Assembly: GCF_017068395.1 (NCBI RefSeq)
Contig: NZ_CP070619.1
Location: 6,324,001 to 6,388,000, forward strand
Length of the DNA stretch: 64,000 bases
Direction: 5' to 3'
Origin: Rhodococcus pseudokoreensis
GTDB taxonomy: Bacteria > Actinomycetota > Actinomycetes > Mycobacteriales > Mycobacteriaceae
Shown here piece after piece: positions 8,586 to 17,225 of the stretch. The notes under the pieces are model-generated. The model saw only the letters and a list, made by a program, of their open reading frames with translations, was not told where the DNA came from and ran no database searches. The translations under genes and the position numbers were made by a program. Numbering within the stretch: position 1 is the stretch's first letter; each line of letters begins with the position of its first letter.

Positions 8586-9759
8586 TGGCCGACCAGCTGT
8601 CGGGTCCGAACACCTCGTAGTGGATGTTCTCGGCGGGCACGTCCTTGGCGAGGAGCGCTTCGCGTATTCCGAGCATGAACGGCAGCGGGCCGCACAGGTA
8701 GGCGCGGGTGCCGGGCGCGATCGTGACCTCACCGAGGTCGGCCCGTCCCTCCCGCAGGCCGCCCCCGGGACGTCGGGTGCCCAGGTCCTCGTACCAGCGG
8801 TGCATCACCGCGAACGGCAGACGTTCCACCAGTTCGGTGAGCTCCGCGCGGTGCGCGTGACTGCTGGCGGACCGGTCGGCGTGGAGCACCGAGATCGGGC
8901 GGCTGTCGTCGGTGTCGGCGAGGTGGCTGAGCATCCCGATCATCGGGGTGCACCCGATGCCCGCGGACACCAGGAGCAGCGGTGCGTCGTCGTCCTGCAG
9001 GACGAGATCGCCGAACGGCGTCGACACCGTCAGGACATCCTCTTCGAAGACGTTGTGGTACAGGAAGTTCGACACCTCACCGGCAAGTTTCACCGAGATC
9101 CTCCAGTCGCCGCGCGACGGGGCCGAGGACAGGCTGTACTGGCGGATCTGGCGTGCGCCGTCCGGCAGGCGAACGGCGACGGAGAGGTACTGCCCCGGAG
9201 CGAACGACGGAAGCGGTGCGCCGTCGACGGAGGTGAGCACGAATGACACCGTGTCCGCGGACTCGTGCCTGCGCTCGCGGACCCGCACGTCGCGCCACAC
9301 GTCACCGGCGGCCACACCCGCCGACGCGTACAGGCCGGCCTCCATCGCGATCAGGGTCTCCGCCATCAGCCAGTACACCTCGTCCCAGGCGGCCGCGACC
9401 TCGGGAGTGACGGCGTCGCCGAGGACCTCGACGATGGCCGCGAACAGGTGCGTGTGCACGATCGCGTACTGCGACGGTTCGATCCCCAGCGACGCGTGCT
9501 TGTTGGCGATCCGCGACAGGATGAGGTCGACGCGCGCCTGATCGGGCTCGAGTTGGAGAGCGGCGAATGCGGCGATGGCGCCGGCGAGCGCCTTCTGCTG
9601 TTCGCCCTGCTTCTGGTTCCCGCGGTTGAACAGGTCTCGTTCGAGTTCGGGATGGGCGTCGAACATCCTGCGGTAGAACAGCGTCGTGATGTCCGAGATC
9701 GCGGCGCCGACCACGGGCAGGGTGGCGCGGATGACGTCCGTCGAGGTGGGCGAGAGCAT
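8578..9759 (-). CDS. hmp: flavohemoglobin, nitric oxide dioxygenase
   Basis: A 393-residue cytoplasmic enzyme that oxidises NO to nitrate with O2 and NAD(P)H. The N-terminal globin (about residues 1-145) has the proximal haem histidine in ANKHASLGI (residue 88). The FAD-binding beta-barrel carries RQYSLSSAPS, and the C-terminal NAD domain has GIGCTPMIGM and CGPLPFM. The reading frame stays open far upstream, but the real start is the ATG at 9759, 1 nt after the nsrR stop, where the globin begins. It forms a two-gene operon with nsrR and should be induced by NO. Length is normal for the family. Confidence 0.96.
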   Translation of the reverse strand: MLSPTSTDVIRATLPVVGAAISDITTLFYRRMFDAHPELERDLFNRGNQKQGEQQKALAGAIAAFAALQLEPDQARVDLILSRIANKHASLGIEPSQYAIVHTHLFAAIVEVLGDAVTPEVAAAWDEVYWLMAETLIAMEAGLYASAGVAAGDVWRDVRVRERRHESADTVSFVLTSVDGAPLPSFAPGQYLSVAVRLPDGARQIRQYSLSSAPSRGDWRISVKLAGEVSNFLYHNVFEEDVLTVSTPFGDLVLQDDDAPLLLVSAGIGCTPMIGMLSHLADTDDSRPISVLHADRSASSHAHRAELTELVERLPFAVMHRWYEDLGTRRPGGGLREGRADLGEVTIAPGTRAYLCGPLPFMLGIREALLAKDVPAENIHYEVFGPDSWSATV

Positions 9760-9760
9760 G

Positions 9761-10234
9761 TCATTCTCCGATCGTTCGAGAAATCTGGGAAGTAGTGGCG
9801 GCCACCCGCGGGAGAGCGAGCAGCACGGTTCCGGTGGGCGTCCGGGTGAGGTCTTCGACGGTGAGGCCGTCCAGCGATTCGAAGAACGCGTTCTGCGCGC
9901 GCCGGAGCGCCGACCGCAGCAGGCACCCCGATCGCAGCGGGCACGGCTGGGCGCCGTCGCAGTCGACGACCTCCCCGTCGCCTTCGAGTCGGCGGGCGAG
10001 CCAGCCGACGGACGCGGTACGCCCGAGTTCGGTGATGGCCAGGCCGCCGGCACGTCCGCGGCGTGCGTCGACGATGCCGAGTTCGCCGAGTCGGGTGATC
10101 ACCTTGGCGGCGTGGGTGTACGACACCGACAGTTCCTCGGCGATCGCCCGGCTACCCGGCCGTTCGCCGTCCCCGGCCACGGCCAGTCGCATGACCACCC
10201 GCAGTCCGAGGTCGGTGAACTGTGTGAGTTGCAT
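9761..10234 (-). CDS. nsrR: Rrf2-family NO-sensing repressor NsrR
   Basis: A 157-residue Rrf2 regulator. Residues 1-60 form the winged helix-turn-helix (IAEELSVSYTHAAKVITRLGELG). Cysteines 92, 98 and 104, spaced C-x5-C-x5-C, are the [Fe-S] cluster ligands expected of NsrR. Nitrosylation of the cluster relieves repression. It is followed after 1 nt by hmp, its classical target, and a candidate operator lies upstream of its start, so the operon is probably autoregulated. IscR-type function is unlikely because no isc/suf genes are nearby. Confidence 0.92.
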   Translation of the reverse strand: MQLTQFTDLGLRVVMRLAVAGDGERPGSRAIAEELSVSYTHAAKVITRLGELGIVDARRGRAGGLAITELGRTASVGWLARRLEGDGEVVDCDGAQPCPLRSGCLLRSALRRAQNAFFESLDGLTVEDLTRTPTGTVLLALPRVAATTSQISRTIGE

Positions 10235-10250
10235 GACCCGAACGTACTTT

Positions 10251-10273
10251 AATTCTCATCTCGGATACCAAAT
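10251..10273 (-). promoter_or_regulatory. candidate NsrR operator
   Basis: A 23-bp imperfect inverted repeat of 11-1-11 form with half-sites AATTCTCATCT and GGATACCAAAT (ATT....ATC pattern in each arm). It sits 16 bp upstream of the nsrR ATG. Its size, AT-rich ends and placement match Streptomyces NsrR sites. The match is partial (about 6 of 11 positions between arms). Confidence 0.5.
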
Positions 10274-10408
10274 TTGTGACGGACATCGCGCGGGGTCGGA
10301 TCGTTCGAAAGAGGCAGTGGCGCAGTCGTATTCGATCTAGGCACACGAATCCACTTCTAATCATCGCGCAATCCGGCCGCTGCGGCTACGGCCGGAGAGC
10401 CCAAATCG

Positions 10409-10428
10409 GTGGGGACTTAAGTCCCATG
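10409..10428 (+). promoter_or_regulatory. DosR/DevR box
   Basis: The core GGGACTTAAGTCCC is a perfect 14-bp palindrome that fits the mycobacterial DosR consensus TTSGGGACTWWAGTCCCSAA, deviating only at the outermost bases. It lies upstream of the universal stress gene at 10483. A GATAGT -10-like hexamer at 10469-10474 would put the box centre near -63, a position used by DosR in M. tuberculosis. The likely regulator is encoded at 13453. Confidence 0.85.
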
Positions 10429-10482
10429 TCGAAACGTGAAGGGCGGCAGACGCGAAAAGCAGGCCGGGGATAGTGTGAAGCC

Positions 10483-11367
10483 ATGAGCACACGGGACCGC
10501 AACAGCGTCGTCGTCGGTGTCGACGGATCGGACAGCTCGAAGTCCGCTGTCCGGATGGCTGCCGAACTCGCCACCGAACGTGGACTGAACCTGAAGATCA
10601 TCCACGCGCTCGACTTCGCCCCGTACGGGTTCGGCGGCCCGTACATGGATTCGGGCGGCGTGTACGAGTGGGTCGAGGCGAGCGGCAAGGCGATTCTCGC
10701 CGAGGCGCAGGAGCAGGCATTCGCGGTCAATCCGATCATCGAGGTCTGCACCGAACTGTCGATCGGGAGCAGCGCCCAGTGGCTCGTCGACCTGTCCGAG
10801 AACGCCCGGATCGTGGTGGTCGGCGCGTCCGGGTCCGGGGCGGCGGCCACCGCGCTGCTCGGGAACACGGCCATCAACGTCACCAGCCACGCACACTGCC
10901 CGGTCGTCGTGGTCCGCGGAGACGCCCACGCAGGCGGGCCCGTCGTGGTCGGTGTCGACGGCAGCGCCACCAGCGAACGGGCGATCTCGGTGGCCTTCCA
11001 GGAGGCGTCGATGCGGAATGCTCCGCTGGTGGCCGTCCACGTGTGGAGCGACCTCGGATCGAAGGCGTTCGAGGATCCGCGGGCCGCGGCCCTGGTTCCG
11101 CAGGGACTCGAGGAGGACGAACGCGCCGTCCTCGCCGAAAGCCTCGCCGGCTGGCAGGAGAAATACCCCGACGTGCGGGTCACCCGCGAGGTGTACATCG
11201 ACAACCCGCGGGCACGGTTGCTCGACTGGTCGAAGAAGGCGCAACTGCTGGTCGTCGGCAGCCGGGGGCGCGGAGGATTCAAGGGGATGCTGCTCGGTTC
11301 GACCAGCAACAGCCTGGTCGGCGGGGCACAGTGCCCGGTAGTCGTCGTGAGGCCTGCACGCCCCTGA
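10483..11367 (+). CDS. tandem-domain universal stress protein (UspA family)
   Basis: A 294-residue cytoplasmic protein made of two UspA domains, about residues 8-143 and 149-291. Each starts with the VVVGVDGS strand-loop and ends with the ATP-binding G-2x-G-9x-G(S/T) type signature (VVGASGSG...; [20 protein letters not shown]). Double-domain Usps of this size are typical members of the DosR dormancy regulon in mycobacteria. A DosR box 55 bp upstream of the ATG makes hypoxia/NO induction likely. The GATAGT element ends 8 nt before the ATG, so the mRNA may be nearly leaderless. Confidence 0.93.
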   Translation: MSTRDRNSVVVGVDGSDSSKSAVRMAAELATERGLNLKIIHALDFAPYGFGGPYMDSGGVYEWVEASGKAILAEAQEQAFAVNPIIEVCTELSIGSSAQWLVDLSENARIVVVGASGSGAAATALLGNTAINVTSHAHCPVVVVRGDAHAGGPVVVGVDGSATSERAISVAFQEASMRNAPLVAVHVWSDLGSKAFEDPRAAALVPQGLEEDERAVLAESLAGWQEKYPDVRVTREVYIDNPRARLLDWSKKAQLLVVGSRGRGGFKGMLLGSTSNSLVGGAQCPVVVVRPARP

Positions 11368-11440
11368 GGCGATTACGCGCAGTAGTGTTCTGGATCGAAG
11401 CAGGAACAGGTTGCAGGTAACGCCAGGATTGGGGAACGAC

Positions 11441-12481
11441 GTGCGCATAGGTATGGGCTTGAACTACAGCGGCGGTTTCGCCGAGACGGTCGACGAGGTC
11501 GCCGACCTGGAGAAAGCCGGGCTCGACATCGCGTTCGTGCCCGAGGCCTACTCGTTCGACGCGGTGAGCCAGATCGGCTACCTCGCCGCCAAGACCACCA
11601 CCCTGGAACTCGCTTCGGGCATCTTCCAGATCTACACCCGCACGCCGAGCCTGACGGCGATGACCGCCGCCGGCCTCGACTTCGTGTCGGACGGACGTTT
11701 CGTGATGGGGCTCGGCGCGTCCGGCCCGCAGGTGATCGAGGGTTTCCACGGCGTCAAATACGACGCCCCGCTCGGCCGCACCCGCGAGGTCGTCGAGATC
11801 TGCCGCAAGGTGTGGCGCCGCGAGAAGGTCGAGTTCCAGGGCAAGTACTACCAGATTCCGCTGCCTGCCGAGAAGGGCACCGGACTGGGCAAGCCGCTGA
11901 AGATCATCAACCACCCTGTGCGTGATCGCATCCCGATCGTCATCGCCTCGCTCGGACCGAAGAACGTGGAGTTGACCGCCGAGATCGCCGAAGGCTGGGA
12001 ACCCATCTTCTACCACCCGGAGAAGGCCGCGAGCGTGTGGGGCGAGCCGCTGGCCAAGGGCAAGGCGAAGCGCGACCCGAGCCTCGGCGACCTGCAGGTC
12101 TTCGCGTCGCCCGCCCTCGCCATCGGCGACGACGTCGACCACATGCTCGACTGGGTCCGCCCCGGTCTCGCCCTCTACATCGGCGGCATGGGCGCAAAGG
12201 GCAAGAACTTCTACAACGACCTCGCGGTCCGGTACGGCTACGAGAAGGAAGCCGAGACCATCCAGGACCTCTACCTGTCGGGCAAGAAGGACGAGGCAGC
12301 CGCCGCGGTGCCGGACGACCTGGTGCGGGCCGTGTCGCTGATCGGTCCGGAGAGCTACGTCGCGGAGCGGGTGGCCGCGTTCGCCGAATCCGGGGTCACC
12401 ACGCTCACCGTCACACCGCTCGCCGCGGATCGTGCGGGACGTGTCGCGTTGGTCGAGAAGCTCCGCAAGATCTGCGGGTAG
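11441..12481 (+). CDS. LLM-class F420-dependent-type oxidoreductase
   Basis: A 346-residue TIM-barrel oxidoreductase of the luciferase-like superfamily, in the subgroup normally using coenzyme F420 (similar in layout to mycobacterial Rv3520c, from memory). It begins MRIGMGLNYSGGF and has the family's DFVSDGRFVMGLGASGPQV segment near residue 85. I chose GTG 11441 because GGGGAA precedes it and the barrel's first strand starts there; a TTG 30 nt upstream is possible. It lies between two universal stress genes, 73 bp after the first and 49 bp before the second, on the same strand, so it is probably co-induced. Substrate unknown. Confidence 0.85.
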   Translation: MRIGMGLNYSGGFAETVDEVADLEKAGLDIAFVPEAYSFDAVSQIGYLAAKTTTLELASGIFQIYTRTPSLTAMTAAGLDFVSDGRFVMGLGASGPQVIEGFHGVKYDAPLGRTREVVEICRKVWRREKVEFQGKYYQIPLPAEKGTGLGKPLKIINHPVRDRIPIVIASLGPKNVELTAEIAEGWEPIFYHPEKAASVWGEPLAKGKAKRDPSLGDLQVFASPALAIGDDVDHMLDWVRPGLALYIGGMGAKGKNFYNDLAVRYGYEKEAETIQDLYLSGKKDEAAAAVPDDLVRAVSLIGPESYVAERVAAFAESGVTTLTVTPLAADRAGRVALVEKLRKICG

Positions 12482-12530
12482 CGCCGCACACCTCAGCAGT
12501 GCACAGCCGGAAGAATCAGGAAAGGTGACC

Positions 12531-13421
12531 ATGACCGGAATCAAGCCGATCGTCGTGGGTGTGGACGGATCCGAGTCGGCGTCGGCCGCCGTGGCGTGGG
12601 CCGCTCGGGCCGCCGCCGCACTGTCGCTCCCGCTGCACATCGTGACAGTGGTCCACATTCCTGCCTTCTATTACACCGAGCCGTATCTCGCCGAGAGCTT
12701 CAAGGAAGAACTCGAGGACACGGCGAAGGCCCGGCTGGGCAGTGCGCGGGTGCACGCCAAGCAGACGGTGGACGAGCCGCTCGACATCACCACCGAACAG
12801 TTCGAGGCCAAGGTGAGTCAGACCCTCATCGAACTGTCCGCGAACGCGCACATGGTGGTGCTCGGCTCGCGCGGGCACGGCGAGTTCACCGGCCTGCTGA
12901 TCGGTTCCACGACGTCCGCGGTCGCCGCGCACGGCCACTGCCCGCTGGTGGTCGTGCGGGGGCGCACCATGGACGGGCAGCCGCCGACCGAGGGACCGAT
13001 CGTGGTCGGTGTCGACGGTTCGGAAAGCAGCAGGGCCGCGTTGGAAGTGGCGTTCGAGCAGGCCGCCGCGCGGGGTGCGAGCCTGGTCGCGGTCAACGTG
13101 TGGAGCGATGTGAGTGTGCAGCCGTCGCTCGGCGCCAGCCCGGACGACCCGCTGTGGAGCAGCATCCAGACGGGCGAGGAAGTGGTGCTCTCGGAGCGTC
13201 TCGCCGGGTACCAGGAGCGGTATCCGGACGTGACGGTCGAACGCGTCGTCGCGCGCGACCGCCCGGTGCGGGTGCTCAGCGAATTCGCCGAGAAAGCGCA
13301 ACTGATCGTCGTGGGCAGCCGCGGCCGCGGTGGTTTCACGGGAATGCTGCTGGGCTCCACCAGCAACGCGTTGCTCCACACCGCGGACTGCCCGGTGATG
13401 ATCGTCCGGCCGGAGAGCTAG
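12531..13421 (+). CDS. tandem-domain universal stress protein (UspA family)
   Basis: A 296-residue second double-Usp protein. The two domains span about residues 4-145 and 155-294, each with [10 protein letters not shown] at the start and a [29 protein letters not shown] nucleotide-binding signature. It is paralogous to the one at 10483. An AGGAAAGG site is 8 nt before the ATG. It is followed after 31 nt by the DevR-like regulator on the same strand, so all four genes 10483-14088 may form one hypoxia-responsive transcript. Confidence 0.93.
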   Translation: MTGIKPIVVGVDGSESASAAVAWAARAAAALSLPLHIVTVVHIPAFYYTEPYLAESFKEELEDTAKARLGSARVHAKQTVDEPLDITTEQFEAKVSQTLIELSANAHMVVLGSRGHGEFTGLLIGSTTSAVAAHGHCPLVVVRGRTMDGQPPTEGPIVVGVDGSESSRAALEVAFEQAAARGASLVAVNVWSDVSVQPSLGASPDDPLWSSIQTGEEVVLSERLAGYQERYPDVTVERVVARDRPVRVLSEFAEKAQLIVVGSRGRGGFTGMLLGSTSNALLHTADCPVMIVRPES

Positions 13422-13452
13422 CGCGAACTTTCAGTCGCTTGGAGGTGCACAC

Positions 13453-14088
13453 ATGACCACGCGGGTGTTCCTGGTCGACGACCACGAGATCGTGCGACGA
13501 GGCTTGGTCGATCTACTGGGCAGCGCGCCCGACCTCGAGGTGGTCGGGGAGGCCGCGTCGGTCGGTGAGGCGATGGCGCGGGTCCCGGGCAGCGGCGCCG
13601 ACGTCGCCGTGCTCGACGTCCGGTTGCCGGACGGCAACGGTGTCGAACTGTGCCGGGACCTGCGTGCCGCGCTGCCCGAACTGCGGTGCCTGATGCTGAC
13701 GTCGTACTCCGACGACGAGGCGCTGTTCGACGCCATCATGGCCGGGGCGTCCGGATTCGTCCTCAAGCAGATCCTCGGCACCGACCTGGTGGCGGCCGTG
13801 CGGACGGTGGGGGAGGGCGGTTCGCTGCTCGACAGCAGGGCGACGTCGGCGCTGATGAACCGGATCAGGTCGGCCCGGAGGGACGACCCGCTGGTGCAAC
13901 TGTCCGAGCAGGAACGTGCCGTGTTCGACTTGATCGGCGAGGGGCTCACCAACCGGGAGATCGCCGAGCGGCTCTTCCTCGCCGAGAAGACGATCAAGAA
14001 CTATGTGTCGCGGCTGTTGTCCAAACTGGGGATGCAGCGGCGCACGCAGGCGGCGGTGCTGGCCACCGAGTTACGCAAACAGCACTGA
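13453..14088 (+). CDS. devR: NarL/FixJ response regulator, DevR/DosR-like
   Basis: A 211-residue two-component regulator. The receiver domain has acidic residues D9/D10, phosphorylation site D55 ([10 protein letters not shown]), T83 and K105. The C-terminal LuxR-type helix-turn-helix covers about residues 145-205 ([25 protein letters not shown]...[14 protein letters not shown]), closely resembling M. tuberculosis DevR. GGAGG lies 8 nt upstream of the ATG. Context (DosR box, Usp genes, GAF-type kinase next door) supports the hypoxia/NO/CO regulator role. The gene converges with its probable kinase, with 8 nt between stops. Confidence 0.9.
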   Translation: MTTRVFLVDDHEIVRRGLVDLLGSAPDLEVVGEAASVGEAMARVPGSGADVAVLDVRLPDGNGVELCRDLRAALPELRCLMLTSYSDDEALFDAIMAGASGFVLKQILGTDLVAAVRTVGEGGSLLDSRATSALMNRIRSARRDDPLVQLSEQERAVFDLIGEGLTNREIAERLFLAEKTIKNYVSRLLSKLGMQRRTQAAVLATELRKQH

Positions 14089-14096
14089 AAGTTCCG

Positions 14097-15743
14097 TCAC
14101 GTCAACGGGACCCGCCAGGTGACGACGGTCCCTCCACCGCCGGAATCGACGGTGCAGGTGCCGCCGCAGTGCTCGGCGCGCCGATCGAGGTTGTCCAGTC
14201 CGCTGCGCCGGGCGCCGTCCGCGATTCCGATGCCGTCGTCCGCGACGGTGACGACGAGGTCGTCCCCGGCGGCCACCGAGATGTCGATGGTGGTGGCCCG
14301 CGCGTGCCGCAGCGCATTGCTCAGGGCCTCACGCAACACCGCCTCCGCGTGCGGGTGGATGCGGCTCGGCACGAGAGTGTCGATGGCGCCGGTGAACTGG
14401 ACGTTCGGCGCGACCGGCGAATGCGAGGTGAGGTCGCCGATCACGTCGAGCAGGCGGCGGCGCAGACTGGTCGCCGACGCGATGCCGGTGGCCTGCAGAT
14501 CGAAGATTGTGGTGCGGATCTCGCGCACCGTCCGATCGAGTTGCTCGACCGCGGTGGCCACGATGGAGCGCACGCCGTCCGGAACGTCCCCGACCGCGTG
14601 AGTGCTCTGCAGGCTCATGCCGGTGGCGAACAATCGCTGAATCACGTTGTCGTGCAGGTCACGCGCGATCCGGTCGCGGTCGGCGAGCACCGACAGCAGG
14701 CGTTGCTTGCTCTGCTGGTCGGCGAACTCCACCGCGACGGCGGCGAGGTCGGCCACCGATTCGAGTCGGGCCACCTCGTCCGGATCCCACGGAGCGGTGC
14801 CCCGCGCGGTGACCACCAGAACCCCGCCGACCCCCGACGCCGTCGACAGTGGCAGCACCGCGGCGCGGCCCGCCTCGGTGGAGAACGGTGCGAGACCGTC
14901 GATGCCCGTCAGCAGTGCGGGGGTGCGGGAGCGCAGCACTTCGGCGAACGGCTCGGCCTGGGTGGCGGTTCGGAAGGTGGCGCGCAGCGGCCGCACCGCG
15001 GTGTCCGCCCCGACCACCGCGCCCTCGCCGAGCGTGACGACGATGAAGACCTCGTCACCGCTGGACAGTTCGCGTACCTCTGCGGCGAGGGTGTGCAGCG
15101 TTTCGTCGAGTGATCCGCCGACCATCAGCCGGGAGGTGATCGCCGCGACGGCCGTCAACCACCGCTCCCGCGTCCGCGATTCCTCGAACAGCCGGGCGTT
15201 CTCCACGGCCACGCCGGCCGAAGTGGCGAGCGCGCGCAGAATGACCTCGTCCTCGTCGGTGAACTCGGGTCCGCTGAGTTTCTCGGTCAGGTAGATGCTC
15301 CCGAAAACATTGCCCCGCATCATGATCGGCATGCCCAGGAAGCTCTTCATCGGTGGATGGTTGGGCGGGAAGCCGAGCGACCCCGGATGATCGGCCAGGT
15401 TGGAGAGGCGCACCGGGCGGGGGTCGTGGACCAGCAGTCCCAGCAGTCCGCGGCCCTCGGGCAGGTGGCCCATGCGCGCACGCTCTTCCGGCGTGATGCC
15501 CTCGTAGACGAACTCCGAGAGCCCGCCGTCCGGTGCGTGAACACCGAGTGCGCCGTAGCGGGCGCCGAGCAGGGACGTGGCCGAATTGACGATGCGCTGC
15601 AGGGTGGAATCCAGCTCGAGCCCCGACCCCACGACCAGGACCGCCTCGAACAGGCGCTGCAGACTCCGACGAGTGGGGATCACGTCGGCGAGCCCCTCCC
15701 GGAACTCGCTGATCCTCGCCTCGTGCCCACCATCCGCTCCCAT
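14097..15743 (-). CDS. devS: GAF-GAF sensor histidine kinase, DevS/DosT-like
   Basis: A 548-residue soluble kinase. GAF-1 spans about residues 38-185 and contains NHPPMKSFLGMP; His129 appears to line up with the haem-ligand histidine of M. tuberculosis DosS/DosT, which sense O2, NO and CO. GAF-2 spans about 205-345. The HisKA_3 dimerisation helix has phospho-acceptor His364 (RIARDLHDNVIQRL), followed by an HATPase domain (N-box EALSNALRHA; G-box DDGIGI). I used ATG 15743; a TTG 39 nt upstream is also open. The convergent arrangement with devR differs from the devR-devS operon of M. tuberculosis. Confidence 0.9.
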   Translation of the reverse strand: MGADGGHEARISEFREGLADVIPTRRSLQRLFEAVLVVGSGLELDSTLQRIVNSATSLLGARYGALGVHAPDGGLSEFVYEGITPEERARMGHLPEGRGLLGLLVHDPRPVRLSNLADHPGSLGFPPNHPPMKSFLGMPIMMRGNVFGSIYLTEKLSGPEFTDEDEVILRALATSAGVAVENARLFEESRTRERWLTAVAAITSRLMVGGSLDETLHTLAAEVRELSSGDEVFIVVTLGEGAVVGADTAVRPLRATFRTATQAEPFAEVLRSRTPALLTGIDGLAPFSTEAGRAAVLPLSTASGVGGVLVVTARGTAPWDPDEVARLESVADLAAVAVEFADQQSKQRLLSVLADRDRIARDLHDNVIQRLFATGMSLQSTHAVGDVPDGVRSIVATAVEQLDRTVREIRTTIFDLQATGIASATSLRRRLLDVIGDLTSHSPVAPNVQFTGAIDTLVPSRIHPHAEAVLREALSNALRHARATTIDISVAAGDDLVVTVADDGIGIADGARRSGLDNLDRRAEHCGGTCTVDSGGGGTVVTWRVPLT

Positions 15744-15860
15744 GTCAGCAGCATAGGTCTGGGGGAGACGTAACACCGCCAACCACGGCGTCGATAAGTG
15801 CTCGAGTGTTTACTCATCCGAACTAATGCTTACCCATTGACGCGACGAGGGAGAAGAAGA

Positions 15861-16484
15861 ATGAATCGACGGCACTTCGCACGACGGGTCGCGGCAGGTC
15901 TGACCGCAGCAGTGGCAGCGACGATGATGTTCACCGGTGTCGTGTCGGCGCAGCCCGCAGATTCCGCTTCCGTCGTCGACCCGGCGACCGCGATCGCGAA
16001 GCTGCGCACCGTGGCCGCCGGAAACCCCGAGGCCGAGGCCGCCATCGAGCGACTTGCCGCATCCCCGACCGACACGGCGGCGACGAACATCGCCCTGCCG
16101 GGCCAGATCTTCCAGGTCCCCGCGTACTCCGACACCGGCCAGGGCGGTCCCGTCCTCGGACAGCTGTACGGCGCGGGTGTGGCGACCAACATGAGCAACC
16201 AGTTCCGCTTCGGCTTCTTCGGCGGACCGGGCGTCATCGCCAACGACCAGGCCGGCGCCGAACTCGACGTCGTGTACTACAGCTTCGCCACCGGTGCCAG
16301 CGGCATCGTCAAGCTGGACCAGAACAACGTCGCGGTTCCCACGGTCGTGTCCACGGCCCCGGTCGCCGGACTCGGCAGCGGCCTGGTCGTCGCGGCCGTG
16401 TACGGCTCGCTGAACCACCAGGTGGGGCCGAACGTCGTCAAGAGCACGATCTGGTGGCCGACCCTGGGCACCGTGCTCGCCTGA
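15861..16484 (+). CDS. secreted protein of unknown function
   Basis: A 207-residue protein, not recognised. Residues 1-31 are a clear Sec signal peptide: RR-containing n-region, hydrophobic core LTAAVAATMMFTGVVS, cleavage after SAQ or thereabouts. The mature part is Ala/Val/Gly rich with beta-like segments (GQIFQVPAYSDTGQGGPVLGQLYGAG, ELDVVYYSFATG) and no cysteines, suggesting a small extracellular beta-rich domain. A GAGGGAGAAGAAG site precedes the ATG. It is transcribed away from devS, so a shared divergent promoter region is possible. Confidence 0.75.
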   Translation: MNRRHFARRVAAGLTAAVAATMMFTGVVSAQPADSASVVDPATAIAKLRTVAAGNPEAEAAIERLAASPTDTAATNIALPGQIFQVPAYSDTGQGGPVLGQLYGAGVATNMSNQFRFGFFGGPGVIANDQAGAELDVVYYSFATGASGIVKLDQNNVAVPTVVSTAPVAGLGSGLVVAAVYGSLNHQVGPNVVKSTIWWPTLGTVLA

Positions 16485-16496
16485 CCTGTCGAGAAC

Positions 16497-17225
16497 TCAG
16501 GTGGCAGGTTCGGCGCCCGGCCGGGCCTGCCACCACTCCGTCCAGCGCTGTTCGAGTTCGGCCCACTCCTCGTCGTCCAGGTCGTAGGCCGCGAGCAGGA
16601 TCTGCGCGCCGCCGTTCGGGCGTGCGGTGTTGACGGGCTGCTCGCCGAACTGCAGCAGTCCGGGGCCGAGGTCGTCGACGCTCACCGCGGTCTGGTGCTC
16701 GCCGACGAAACACACCACCCCGTGCAGCAGATCGCCCGTCTCCGCGACCGCCGTGAAGTGATCGCCCACCTTCATGCCCGCGATCTTGTCGAGGCCGAGC
16801 AGGTGCCGCGCCGAATCTCCGTCCGAGACCGGGCCTTCGAGGAACAGCGTGCGACGCTCGTCGAGTCCGTGCCGTTCGATGCCGAACTTGAGGAACTGCA
16901 GGAACGTCGTCCAGCCCTCGGTGACGTCGTCGTACCAGTCGTCCGCGGCGGGATCGGCGTCCCGGGGCGGCCGGGTGATCCGCACCAGCGTGGTGCCGTC
17001 GTGCTCGTGGAGGCTGAACCGGTCGGCGCCGCCCAGGGCGAGGGTGAAGGTCTCGGAGTCCTCCGTCACGTCGTCGCCGAAGTAGATTTCCCTGATCTCG
17101 TCGTCCAGGCCCTCGATATCCCAGCCGTGCCAGCGCCGCAGCAACTGCGGGTCGCGCAGCGCAGGCCACACGACCGACGGCGCCGCAGCCACCGATACCT
17201 CGATCACGGGCGGGGTTTCCGTCAT
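16497..17225 (-). CDS. SRPBCC/Aha1-like START-fold protein
   Basis: A 242-residue soluble protein. The N-terminus (IEVSVAAAPSVVWPALRDPQLLRRWHGWD) is the typical first strand and helices of the SRPBCC hydrophobic-ligand-binding fold, also seen in Aha1 and polyketide cyclase-like proteins. The C-terminal part (about residues 140-235) looks like a second domain of the same type. No catalytic residues can be named. Its ATG overlaps the stop of the upstream TDT carrier gene by 4 nt (ATGA), so it is translationally coupled as the third gene of the cupin-carrier-SRPBCC operon. Confidence 0.75.
   Translation of the reverse strand: MTETPPVIEVSVAAAPSVVWPALRDPQLLRRWHGWDIEGLDDEIREIYFGDDVTEDSETFTLALGGADRFSLHEHDGTTLVRITRPPRDADPAADDWYDDVTEGWTTFLQFLKFGIERHGLDERRTLFLEGPVSDGDSARHLLGLDKIAGMKVGDHFTAVAETGDLLHGVVCFVGEHQTAVSVDDLGPGLLQFGEQPVNTARPNGGAQILLAAYDLDDEEWAELEQRWTEWWQARPGAEPAT

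Noticed and set aside
8578..10053. 491-codon reading of hmp
   Set aside because: The extra N-terminus is antisense-like sequence overlapping nsrR; the globin begins at ATG 9759.
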